A stretch of DNA of 64,000 nt, from positions 62,001 through 126,000 of the forward strand of contig CALUJS010000001.1 of the NCBI GenBank assembly GCA_944321015.1. Reading direction: 5' to 3'. Shown in pieces: positions 35,001 to 42,200 of the stretch. The notes beneath the pieces are model-generated. The model searched no databases. It saw nothing but the letters and a program-made list of their open reading frames with translations, and was not told where the DNA came from. This DNA is from an uncultured Phocaeicola sp. (GTDB lineage: Bacteria > Bacteroidota > Bacteroidia > Bacteroidales > Bacteroidaceae). How positions within the stretch are numbered: the first letter of the stretch is position 1; each line of letters opens with the position of its first letter. The position numbers were made by a program, and so were the translations under genes.

Positions 35001-35623
35001 ACTTCGTTCAGCATGGTGGCGTCGTCCTCAAGAACCACGGTCAAATCCTTGGCCCGCGCATTGACCACGATGTCGCGTGTCTTCATGCCGATGTAGGACA
35101 CGCTCAGCACGTCGCCGATGCGGGCCCGGATGCTGTAATGTCCGTCAATGTCGGTCACGGCTCCTGTCGTGGAACCCTTCACCCGGATGGTGGCGCCTAT
35201 GAGTGGTTCGCCGTTTTCGTCCACCACGGTACCTTTCCAGGTGGTCGGCCCGTTGTCTTGTCCGGCCTGTCGTCCGGTGATGAGCACATAGTCGTTTTTC
35301 AATTCATACGTCAGGCCGGACTGGCGGCAGACCGTGGTCAGCGCGTCAGTCAGCGAGGCATCGGTGAGATTCAGGCTTATGCGCAACGAAGGGTCGATGT
35401 TGTCTTCGCGATACATCACGTTTACGCCGCTTTGACGTGCAATCTCATCCAGTGCCGTGCGCACGGTGATTTGTTCCTGCCGGAGGGTTACGGGGCGGGT
35501 GTCGTCCAGGTCGATACTCCAGGCACAAGTGGCTGATGCAAAGGCCAGCAGCAATGCAGAGAAGCGTTTGCTCATGCAGGGCATTGTGCCGCGTTGTGGT
35601 TTTCTTGGTTCATAGACTTTCAT
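32099..35623 (-). CDS. SusC/RagA-family TonB-dependent transporter (system B)
   Basis: 1174 residues. Signal peptide ([18 protein letters not shown]), STN domain (about 40-118, [23 protein letters not shown] to [12 protein letters not shown]), carboxypeptidase-like domain ([24 protein letters not shown]), plug ([69 protein letters not shown]) and a beta-barrel ending YMLGLTVNF. The STN domain signals to the FecR encoded 16 bases upstream. Unlike the susC genes of A and D, the STN/carboxypeptidase-like junction has no homopolymer tract. susD follows after 16 bases. Confidence 0.95.
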   Translation of the reverse strand: [1174 protein letters not shown]

Positions 35624-35639
35624 ACTTGTCTGAATTCAA

Positions 35640-36809
35640 TTAATTATGGTTTGATGATTGTTTTTCTTGTATGAGAATGCTTCCGTCGGCCTGTTTGCGG
35701 AAGGTGAGACGGCCCACGTGCTGCAACAGTTCAAGGGTATAGCCCAGTTCGCGGTTGCGGTAGATGCTTCCGGCCAGACGGATGTCGGCTATGTGTGTGC
35801 CGGCGCAGCGGATGTCTACGTCATACCATCGCGAAAGGAGTTGGGCTATGTCGCCGAGCGTTGTGTCCTTGAAGTGGAAAACGCCCGTGACCCATGACGT
35901 GTAGAGAGCCGTGTTGACGGTGCGTATTTCCGGACGGGAAGTCGGGCTTTCCACCTGTGCTTGTTCTCCCGGTTTCAACAGAACGTCGTGTCCTTGGTTG
36001 CCTATCTTCACGCTGCCTTTGACCAACGTCGTTACAACGTTTTTTCCCTCATAGGCTTCCACATTGAAGATTGTGCCCAGCACGTTGATGCGGCAGCGCG
36101 AGGTGACGACCTCGAACGGAGTGTACCCCGGCCGGACCTCAAAATAGGCTTCACCATCCAGTTCCACGCGGCGTGTGCCGTCGAAGTTTGCCGGATAACG
36201 CAGGCTTGAGGCCGCATTCAGATGAACCTGTGTGCCGTCGGACAAGACCAGGCGGTAACTGCCTCCGGTCGGGACGCGTATCTGATGGTAGACTGGCGTG
36301 GAAGTGGCCTGATTGTCCGTGCTGTAAGCCAATATGCCCGCGCCGTCCTGGGAGAGCGCTGCGCCATTGTCGTTCAGGCGCAGCGTGTTGTCCTTGCCGA
36401 GGGCTATCTCCTGCCCGTCGGAAAGGGTGAGGATGGCCGTTGTGTCGGTCCGGTTGGGGAACAGCTCGGCCAAGGATGCCGTGTCGGTCTGTCCGTAGTC
36501 CAGCGGTTTCCAGTAGAGCCAGGTGCCGAGCCCTATCAGCAGGGCCAGTCCGGCCGCGACAAGCATCCATCCTGCCGGGCGGCGTACGGAAGGGGTCATG
36601 CGGCGTTGCAGCCGTCGCCATGCCCGCTCTTCGTCCAGATGTTTCAGTTGGAAAAGCACCCGTCCTAAGGTTTCGGCTTCGCGCCAATGGCGGAATGCTT
36701 CTGCGTCTTGGGGCGAAGAGGACAATCGGCGGCGCAATTCGTCGGCTTCCTTGCGGGTGAGCGTGCCTTCGGAATATTTGGCAAGCAATGTTTCTATGTC
36801 TGTTTTCAT
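35640..36809 (-). CDS. FecR-family anti-sigma factor (system B)
   Basis: 389 residues. The cytoplasmic N-terminus is TDIETLLAKYSEGTLTRKEADELRR, with one membrane helix near residues 78-98 (WMLVAAGLALLIGLGTWLYW). The FecR domain shows VPTGGSYRLVLSDGTQVHLNAASSLRYP, ELDGEAYFEV and VLGTIFNVEAY; a DUF4974-like end follows (LLSRWYDVDIRC, RLTFRKQADGSILIQ). It pairs naturally with the ECF sigma at 37079 and the STN of the SusC at 32099. A 270-base gap with a 22-bp-period array separates it from the sigma gene, so it may have its own promoter. Confidence 0.95.
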   Translation of the reverse strand: MKTDIETLLAKYSEGTLTRKEADELRRRLSSSPQDAEAFRHWREAETLGRVLFQLKHLDEERAWRRLQRRMTPSVRRPAGWMLVAAGLALLIGLGTWLYWKPLDYGQTDTASLAELFPNRTDTTAILTLSDGQEIALGKDNTLRLNDNGAALSQDGAGILAYSTDNQATSTPVYHQIRVPTGGSYRLVLSDGTQVHLNAASSLRYPANFDGTRRVELDGEAYFEVRPGYTPFEVVTSRCRINVLGTIFNVEAYEGKNVVTTLVKGSVKIGNQGHDVLLKPGEQAQVESPTSRPEIRTVNTALYTSWVTGVFHFKDTTLGDIAQLLSRWYDVDIRCAGTHIADIRLAGSIYRNRELGYTLELLQHVGRLTFRKQADGSILIQEKQSSNHN

Positions 36810-36851
36810 ATCGGTGTGTTTATTTCCAATCGGTCATCGGTTTGAGGGGCA

Positions 36852-36965
36852 ATATGTTCAGGCGTAAGCGTCCATATGCCCGGCCGCGAGCGGATATATC
36901 CCCGCTCATGAGCCTCCATATCTTCCGTCGGGTAAGGTCGTATGACCGTTCGGGTTTATATCTCT
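36852..36965. repeat. 22-bp-period dyad array, locus 3
   Basis: Units are in strict phase at 36852 (ATATGT), 36874 (ATATGC), 36896 (ATATCC), 36918 (ATATCT) and 36940 (GTATGA), then a slipped ATAT at 36958. Linkers include CCGCTCATGAGCCTCC and CCGGCCGCGAGCGGAT. It lies between the ECF sigma gene and fecR of system B, upstream of fecR. The 36966-37078 remainder is A/T-rich with a small CCCGTTACGGG inverted repeat. Confidence 0.85.
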
Positions 36966-37078
36966 GCCTGCCCGGATTTTCGGGAGGCTTTCTATTTATA
37001 TATTCCCGTTACGGGGAAAATGTACTATAACGAGGAATGCTTTTTTTGCAAAAGATGAGAAAAAAAGTGAGAATCCTG

Positions 37079-37684
37079 TCAGCCCAAGAGTAATAGGAAG
37101 AGCAACATTTTATCGCCCAAGCGTTTGCGGAGGATGGTCAGGGCATAGACGTAATGATTGCGCACGGTGTGGACGGAGATGCCCATTTGTTGCGCCACTT
37201 CTTTGTGGGACAGGTTTTGGAAGATGATGCGTTGCAGCACTTCGCGCGAGCGTTCGGGCAGCGCTTCGACGGCTTGTGTCAGTTTGCGGTTGATGTTGTC
37301 GCGATCTTGTTCACTGTCGGCCAGCAGTTCGTCCATCAGGCTGTCGGTTACGTGTTCCAGGTCGACAAAAAAGTAACGTTGGCTTTCCTCCATCCGTTTG
37401 AGGGCGGCTTTTGTCACTGCTCCGAACAGGTAGGAGCGCGCGGAGCCTTCAAAAGGTTTGCCCTTGTGGTTGCGCCATAGGGAAATGAATACCGACTGCA
37501 CGATGTCTTCAATATCGTCGTAGGAGAGCAGGTAACGTGTGGCGTAGAGGCACAGGGATTTATAGTAGTGGTCAAATGCCAGACGCAGGCAAGTCTCGTC
37601 GCCTTGTTGCAGCAAGGCGACGATTTTTCCGTCGATGGCAGACGGTTGTCGGCATTCGGAATGTTTGAGCGTGTCGTCGGGCAT
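37079..37684 (-). CDS. ECF-type RNA polymerase sigma factor (system B)
   Basis: 201 residues. Region 2 shows LRLAFDHYYKSLCLYATRYL and DIEDIVQSVFISLWRNHKGK. Region 4 shows LPERSREVLQRIIFQNLSHKEVAQQMG with the recognition helix ISVHTVRNHYVYALTILRKRL. The hydrophobic tail is MLLFLLLLG. It directs RNA polymerase to system B promoters when released by FecR. It starts 28 bases after the DUF4476 gene stop on the same strand, so it is probably the second gene of that transcript. Confidence 0.95.
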   Translation of the reverse strand: MPDDTLKHSECRQPSAIDGKIVALLQQGDETCLRLAFDHYYKSLCLYATRYLLSYDDIEDIVQSVFISLWRNHKGKPFEGSARSYLFGAVTKAALKRMEESQRYFFVDLEHVTDSLMDELLADSEQDRDNINRKLTQAVEALPERSREVLQRIIFQNLSHKEVAQQMGISVHTVRNHYVYALTILRKRLGDKMLLFLLLLG

Positions 37685-37712
37685 TGGCAGGCAGTGTGAG
37701 GAATGGATGTTC

Positions 37713-38144
37713 TTATCGTCGCGGGCGAAGCATGTCCCGCGCTTTGTCGCGATTGGAAGCGAACGAAAATTCGTCCAGAATGATGCTTATGTTTTCGGGG
37801 TCTGCGATGCGTCCGCCGATGAGCTGCACGATGTCCAGGCGTTCGTCGTCGAAGTCGGCCAGCTTGTCCATCAGGCGGACACATTGGGCGCAAGTGACAT
37901 GACGCTCCAGCAGGGCGGCCTCGAGCAGGCGCATGCGGTCATCGTTGAACGACACTTCCCGGGCCAGCTCGATGATGCGTTCCGTGGCGTGCGTGCTCAA
38001 TGTCGGCATCCGGTCGTGGCGGGGAGGCCGGCCGGCGGCAGCATGTTCCGTGGAGGAGGGTGGGAGAACATGGTCGTGTCGGTCGGCTTGCAGAGACGTT
38101 GACATGCCAATCAGGCAACAGGCGGCAAGGATAAATGTTTTCAT
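37713..38144 (-). CDS. Exported DUF4476-domain protein
   Basis: 143 residues with a signal peptide (KTFILAACCLIGMSTSLQA). A histidine- and proline-rich linker is followed by an all-helical domain of about 90 residues (ATERIIELAREVSFNDDRMRLLEAALLERHVTCAQCVRLMDKLADFDDERLDIVQ). Its repeated F-x-DDxR/K-L-x-hh pattern is that of DUF4476. The function of that family is unknown. It lies immediately upstream of the ECF sigma of system B and may be its operon partner. Confidence 0.8.
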   Translation of the reverse strand: MKTFILAACCLIGMSTSLQADRHDHVLPPSSTEHAAAGRPPRHDRMPTLSTHATERIIELAREVSFNDDRMRLLEAALLERHVTCAQCVRLMDKLADFDDERLDIVQLIGGRIADPENISIILDEFSFASNRDKARDMLRPRR

Positions 38145-38203
38145 TGGGCGATGTGTAATGACGTGAGTTTGATGTAAGATGAGAGTTATTCGTTTGAGAA
38201 CTA

Positions 38204-38395
38204 ATGAACTGGCGACAAAAGCACTGGGCTTGTTGTAGCACTAGAGCGATTACCGCCACGTTCCCGGAGGCTAAAGGTACGGAGATTTATTGTATGGCGG
38301 ATGATTTTTGTCGGGAATTTGCCGAAGTGCGGGAAAATATAGGGTTGACGCCGGAAGGCCAATGTGCGATTTGGGGTGAAGACAAGAAGCCGTAA
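38204..38395 (+). pseudogene. Fragment resembling the N-terminus of a transposase
   Basis: A short frame whose later half reads TEIYCMADDFCREFAEVRENIGL, like the opening of IS982-type and related Bacteroidetes transposases (TEIFC..DDFC..F pattern), before a stop 30 codons on. No DDE domain, terminal repeats or target duplication were seen, and the upstream half does not look coding. It is probably a decayed insertion-sequence remnant. The 38145-38555 stretch otherwise holds only hairpins, at 38401-38433 and 38510-38541. Confidence 0.45.
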
Positions 38396-38433
38396 AACAA
38401 GAACGAGCTGCATCGTGACGGTGCAACTCGTTC
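38395..38433 (-). terminator. Terminator for the small-peptide transcript
   Basis: On the minus strand GAACGAGTTGCA pairs with TGCAGCTCGTTC across a nine-base loop (38401-38433), followed by TTGTTTTA. It would end a transcript started near 38727. Confidence 0.65.
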
Positions 38434-38555
38434 CCTATATTCCCAAATGTTTTTTAATCTTTTGAAAACAGCTTGCTCTGCGATTTTTAAGAGCTTCCTG
38501 TTTTTTACTTTTCCCGGTGAGCTGAGCTCACTCCGGGAAGTTTGCAATCTCGCTT

Positions 38556-38648
38556 TTACTTCTTAACGTTAGTCTGTACTACAGCGATAACACTCAAAAC
38601 AGTGAATACTGCTACAATAGCTAACAAAATAGAAATTTGTGCTGTCAT
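38556..38648 (-). CDS. 30-residue single-helix membrane peptide
   Basis: A complete ATG-to-TAA frame of 30 residues: a polar start (MTAQIS), a hydrophobic helix of about 19 residues (ILLAIVAVFTVLSVIAVVQ) and a basic tail (TNVKK). It is too small for routine gene finding. Support comes from context: a canonical -33/-7 promoter 80-110 bases upstream, an A/T-rich ribosome-entry region (TTTAATTTATTAAGATT) and a terminator downstream. It forms a self-contained unit of about 330 bases, markedly more A/T-rich than its neighbours. I do not recognise it. It could be a regulatory membrane peptide, a toxin-like peptide, or the coding part of a dual-function RNA, as its 3' half is rich in hairpins. Confidence 0.65.
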   Translation of the reverse strand: MTAQISILLAIVAVFTVLSVIAVVQTNVKK

Positions 38649-38732
38649 AATCTTAATAAATTAAATCTTTTTACCTTTACTAATTATCCTATCTACTTGT
38701 TATCCTTGTAACTCATCATCTGAATTACGCTG

Positions 38733-38762
38733 CAAAGATAGGCGGTTTTGGGTTGATGTCAA
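38733..38762 (-). promoter_or_regulatory. Promoter of the 30-residue peptide gene
   Basis: On the minus strand TTGACA (38762-38757) and TATCTTTG (38740-38733), with the same 22-base spacing between first positions as the trxA promoter. The predicted start is near 38727, giving a leader of about 80 bases. Confidence 0.75.
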
Positions 38763-38886
38763 TAGAAAACATGTTTTAAAGCATAAAAACGGCCGTTTTC
38801 TTGATGTAGGTCAATAAAAGCCGTCTAAATGTAGCATGAATGAAATGTCAGGATAATTGTAGGAAAACCGGACGGTCGGTTGCGGA

Positions 38887-38939
38887 CAAAAAAAGCAGGC
38901 GGAAGAACGATGCCTGTCCGGATACGTCCTTCCGCCTGC
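38887..38939 (-). terminator. Intrinsic terminator after the aquaporin gene
   Basis: On the minus strand GCAGGCGGAAGGACG pairs with CGTTCTTCCGCCTGC with one mismatch, followed by seven T. Confidence 0.92.
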
Positions 38940-38963
38940 CGTGAGCGTGAGCCCGACGGGCGT

Positions 38964-39647
38964 TTATGCCTGATTGCTTTTCAGTATGCGCCACACGGCT
39001 GCACTCAGGCTGCCGCCCAGCAAGGGAGCGACAATGAAGAGCCAGAGTTGCGCACAGGCCTGTCCGCCGTCGAACAATGCCGGGCCGATGCTGCGTGCGG
39101 GGTTGACCGATGTCCCGGTGATGGGAATGCACACGATGTGGATGAACACCAGTGTAAGACCGATGGCCAGTCCGGCCAGATTGCCTGCGCCTTTCTTTTC
39201 GTCCGTGGCACCCAGCACGACAAGCACGAAGATGAAGGTAAATACCGTCTCGGCCAGGAACGCTTGCCACGTTTCGCCCGAATCGAACGTGTTTGATCCG
39301 GTCATCGTGGGGCCGTCATGGGCTCCGGTGGATACGAGTATGGCCAGAATGAGCGAGCCCAGTATGCCGCCGACCACTTGAAAGAACATGTAGAACATGG
39401 CATCCTTGCTGCCTATGCGGCGGGAAAGCCACATGCCAAGCGTGATGGCCGGATTGATGTGGCAACCGGAGATGTTGCCGATGGTGTAGGCCATGGCCAC
39501 TACGGCCAGACCGAATGCCAACGCGACACCCAGTGTGCCGACACCGGCGCCTACGGTTCCGGCTACGTTACCTGCAAATACGGCGCTGCCGCATCCCATG
39601 AGAACCAGTACCATGGTACCGATCATCTCTGCAAAATACCTTTTCAT
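38964..39647 (-). CDS. aqpZ: Aquaporin Z-type MIP channel
   Basis: 227 residues with six membrane helices and both selectivity loops: SGCHINPAITLG and GTSVNPARSIGPA. The narrow-pore residues of the aquaporin type (histidine before INPA in the first half, ITGTSVNPARS in the second) favour a water channel over a glycerol facilitator. It acts in the inner membrane. MKRYFAEMIGTM is the standard start; two upstream codons remain open. A strong terminator follows. Confidence 0.93.
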   Translation of the reverse strand: MKRYFAEMIGTMVLVLMGCGSAVFAGNVAGTVGAGVGTLGVALAFGLAVVAMAYTIGNISGCHINPAITLGMWLSRRIGSKDAMFYMFFQVVGGILGSLILAILVSTGAHDGPTMTGSNTFDSGETWQAFLAETVFTFIFVLVVLGATDEKKGAGNLAGLAIGLTLVFIHIVCIPITGTSVNPARSIGPALFDGGQACAQLWLFIVAPLLGGSLSAAVWRILKSNQA

Positions 39648-39847
39648 AAGCATCTCATTGTTTTATTTGGTTAAACATTGTTTGGTTGTCGGCATGATGG
39701 AAAAACGTGGCAGTAAGATACGGAGAAAAAACGGGAATACAATGTAAAGCATACAAAAAATCAGTCCAAGCGAAAAAAGAGGCTGCCGGACTAAACTTTT
39801 TGCCTTCCAATCGGTCATATTCAAATGATACTTAAATGCACATACAT

Positions 39848-40894
39848 ATGAAACATCCGATTCTGACAATCGTTGTGGCTGCCGTTCTGCTGGGAGGCGG
39901 CTGTCCGCTTTCGAGCATGGCGCAGACCCCGGACGGGGCTGCCGCATCTTCTTCCCGGTGGGACAATGCGCGGGCTGCGCAATGGGATGCCGATTTTAAG
40001 GTGGTGGACATACCTTCCAAAGTCGACGGGAGGCCACAGAAAGCCTATTTGTACAAGGCGCCCGAACAGGGAAAGCCGCTCATCGTGAGCCTGCACACCT
40101 GGAGTGGAGACTATCGCCAGGGCGATCCTTTGGCTGCCGTAGCCAAATCGAAGGGATATAACTACATTCATCCCGACTTTCAGGGAGCCAACACGCGCCC
40201 TGAGGCCATGGGCAGCGCCGTTGCCGTGGCCAACATTCAGGAAGCCATAGAGTTTGCCGTGAAAGCTACGGAGGCCGACCCCAAGGAGGTGCATGTCGTC
40301 GGGGTGTCGGGCGGAGGCATGGCCGCCTTGCTTGCCTACATGAACGTGACGTGTCCCGTGAAATCCTTTTCGGCCTGGGCGCCCATAGCCGACCTGGAGG
40401 CATGGTATTGGGAGTCGAAGGCCCGTGGCAACAAGTATGCCGACCACATTCTCAAGGCCACTTCGTCGGAAGGGACGACGCTCAATGTGGCCGAGGCCCG
40501 CAAGCGTTCGCCGCTCTACGGCGTGATTCCCCGCAAACAGCGGCGCACGTCGCAGCTTTTCATCTACGAAGGAGTGCACGACGGCTATACAGGTTCCGTG
40601 CCCGTGACTCACGCCATCAACATGTACAACCGCGTAGTGGGCGATTGGAAGTATGGTCTGGGCACTGTCGAGGCGGCCAACCGCAAGGCTGCCGTCTATG
40701 CCGACCTGGTGTCGGAGGATGAGATCATCCGCTTGCTGACCCTTCGCAACAATCCGAAAGCGAATCCGGAAGAGAAGATAGGCGACCGGCAGATACTGTT
40801 GCGACGCGAGGCGTCCAACACGCGCCTGGTGATATTTGAGGGGACGCACGAGATGCTTCCCTGCGCGCTCGACCTGATACCTGTCGGGCGGTAA
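39848..40894 (+). CDS. Exported alpha/beta hydrolase (prolyl-oligopeptidase/esterase-like)
   Basis: 348 residues with a signal peptide (HPILTIVVAAVLLGGGCPLSSMAQ, cleavage near AQ; a lipobox at LGGGC is possible). It shows KAYLYKAPEQGKPLIVSLHTWSGDY, the nucleophile elbow GVSGGGMAALLA (Ser, near residue 155), IYEGVHDGYTGSVP for the acid and EGTHEMLP for the histidine. It is a serine hydrolase of the S9/esterase type; the substrate is unknown. It stands alone, with a bidirectional terminator between it and system C. It differs from the hydrolase at 21278, which has a cysteine nucleophile. Confidence 0.88.
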   Translation: MKHPILTIVVAAVLLGGGCPLSSMAQTPDGAAASSSRWDNARAAQWDADFKVVDIPSKVDGRPQKAYLYKAPEQGKPLIVSLHTWSGDYRQGDPLAAVAKSKGYNYIHPDFQGANTRPEAMGSAVAVANIQEAIEFAVKATEADPKEVHVVGVSGGGMAALLAYMNVTCPVKSFSAWAPIADLEAWYWESKARGNKYADHILKATSSEGTTLNVAEARKRSPLYGVIPRKQRRTSQLFIYEGVHDGYTGSVPVTHAINMYNRVVGDWKYGLGTVEAANRKAAVYADLVSEDEIIRLLTLRNNPKANPEEKIGDRQILLRREASNTRLVIFEGTHEMLPCALDLIPVGR

Positions 40895-40927
40895 GGTTGT
40901 CCCGCCTTTCGGGCCGATGAAAGAAAT

Positions 40928-40966
40928 GCGCCCCGCCAAAAGCTTGCAGGCTTCCTGGCGGGGCGC
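40928..40966. terminator. Bidirectional terminator between converging genes
   Basis: A perfect 11-bp stem, GCGCCCCGCCA at 40928-40938 with its complement at 40956-40966, between the stop of the hydrolase (plus) and that of the last system C gene (minus). The minus side has ATTTCTTTC and the plus side GTTGTG. Confidence 0.85.
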
Positions 40967-41009
40967 GTTGTGTATGAACAGGATGAGTGATTTGTGTGAA
41001 GTTGCGGCG

Positions 41010-42164
41010 TTATTTGCCCAACAGCTCTTTGACCTTTTGAATCATCAGATCGCCGCGCAGGTCAATCGCGATGAGCTTGCCTTCGGGGTCGAGCAGGAAC
41101 GTTTTGGGGATGGCCGACACACCGAGGTCGCGGGCGGCGGGCGAATTCCAGCCGTAGAGGTCGGACACGTGCACCCAGTCGGGCAGGTTCATGCCCATGG
41201 TGGGGATGGCGTCGGTCCAGGCCTTCTTTTTGTTGTCGAGCGAGAAGCTGACGATGACGAACTTGTCTTTCACGCCACGCGTTTCGTTGTAGAGCTTGAT
41301 GACGTAGGGAATCTCTCTGCGGCAGGGTCCGCACCACGAGGCCCAGAAGTCCAGCAACACGTACTTACCACGGAAGTCTTTCAGCGTAAGGCGCTTGCCG
41401 TCGGTCGTGGGCATGGCAATGTTGGGCAGTTCGGAGCCGATGCCGATGTTTTTGGCCAGCACGGCGTTGGAGAAGGCTTCGTTGTAGGGTGTGCCGTCAA
41501 GCGCGGGGCTGATGGCCTGGCGCAGTTCGTTGGCCTCGTCGGCCGAGAGGGCGTAGAGCAGCTCTTTCTGCATCATGAGCGGAGCCAGCGGCGAATCGTT
41601 GTGTTCGAGCAAGAAGCGCAGGCGGTCCAGGTGGGTGCGTGTCTTGGCTTCTCCGCCAATGCGGCGGCGCACTTCCATGCCTTCATTGGAATCGACCCAC
41701 TCCGCGCCGCGCTGTTCGGCAAACGCGTTGATGGAGTCGAGCTGCATGCGGGTGCATTCAGCTCCCACGGCCCGGTAGGCCATGTAGAGGTCGTTGGTTT
41801 TCGTGCCCGAGGCCATCCCGCCCGAGGGAAAGGCCGCGTCCAGGCCGAGCTTGACGGTGCCCGGCTCGACGAAGAACGCGCAGCTGCCGTTGTCGAAGCC
41901 CGTGAGCAGGTAGATTTCAGGGCCGTTATAGTCGGTGAGCGCATGGCGGAGCGTGAAGGTGTTGCCGCTGACTTGTGCCGAGTCGACGACGGTCAGGTTT
42001 TCCATTTCGTCCATCCGGCTGAGGTAGACCTTCTCGATGGGCTTCTCCTCGTAGCGCATTTTGTTGTTGCTGAATGTGCCTTCGATGGTGCACACCTGCT
42101 GGGCGAACGCCGTCGAGGCGGCGCAGCAGCATGTCAGGCATGCGAGCAATAGTTTCTGTGACAT
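41010..42164 (-). CDS. TlpA-like exported thioredoxin-fold protein with DUF4369-type N-terminus (system C, third of three)
   Basis: 384 residues. A signal peptide (QKLLLACLTCCCAASTAFAQ) and DUF4369-like beta domain (VCTIEGTFSNNK, FTLRHALTDYNGPEIYLLTGFDNGSCAFFVEPG) precede a helical linker and a C-terminal TlpA-like domain. The active site FWASWCGPCRREIP lies near residues 273-286 and the cis-proline is in VSAIPKTFLLDPEG. It is predicted to be a periplasmic or envelope thiol-disulfide oxidoreductase. Last gene of the system C operon, starting 36 bases after the stop of the cysteine-less paralogue at 42201. The active site is complete, in contrast to that neighbour. Confidence 0.9.
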   Translation of the reverse strand: MSQKLLLACLTCCCAASTAFAQQVCTIEGTFSNNKMRYEEKPIEKVYLSRMDEMENLTVVDSAQVSGNTFTLRHALTDYNGPEIYLLTGFDNGSCAFFVEPGTVKLGLDAAFPSGGMASGTKTNDLYMAYRAVGAECTRMQLDSINAFAEQRGAEWVDSNEGMEVRRRIGGEAKTRTHLDRLRFLLEHNDSPLAPLMMQKELLYALSADEANELRQAISPALDGTPYNEAFSNAVLAKNIGIGSELPNIAMPTTDGKRLTLKDFRGKYVLLDFWASWCGPCRREIPYVIKLYNETRGVKDKFVIVSFSLDNKKKAWTDAIPTMGMNLPDWVHVSDLYGWNSPAARDLGVSAIPKTFLLDPEGKLIAIDLRGDLMIQKVKELLGK

Positions 42165-42200
42165 AAGTTTCTGGTATGGTGTGTTTAAATACTTGTTCGT

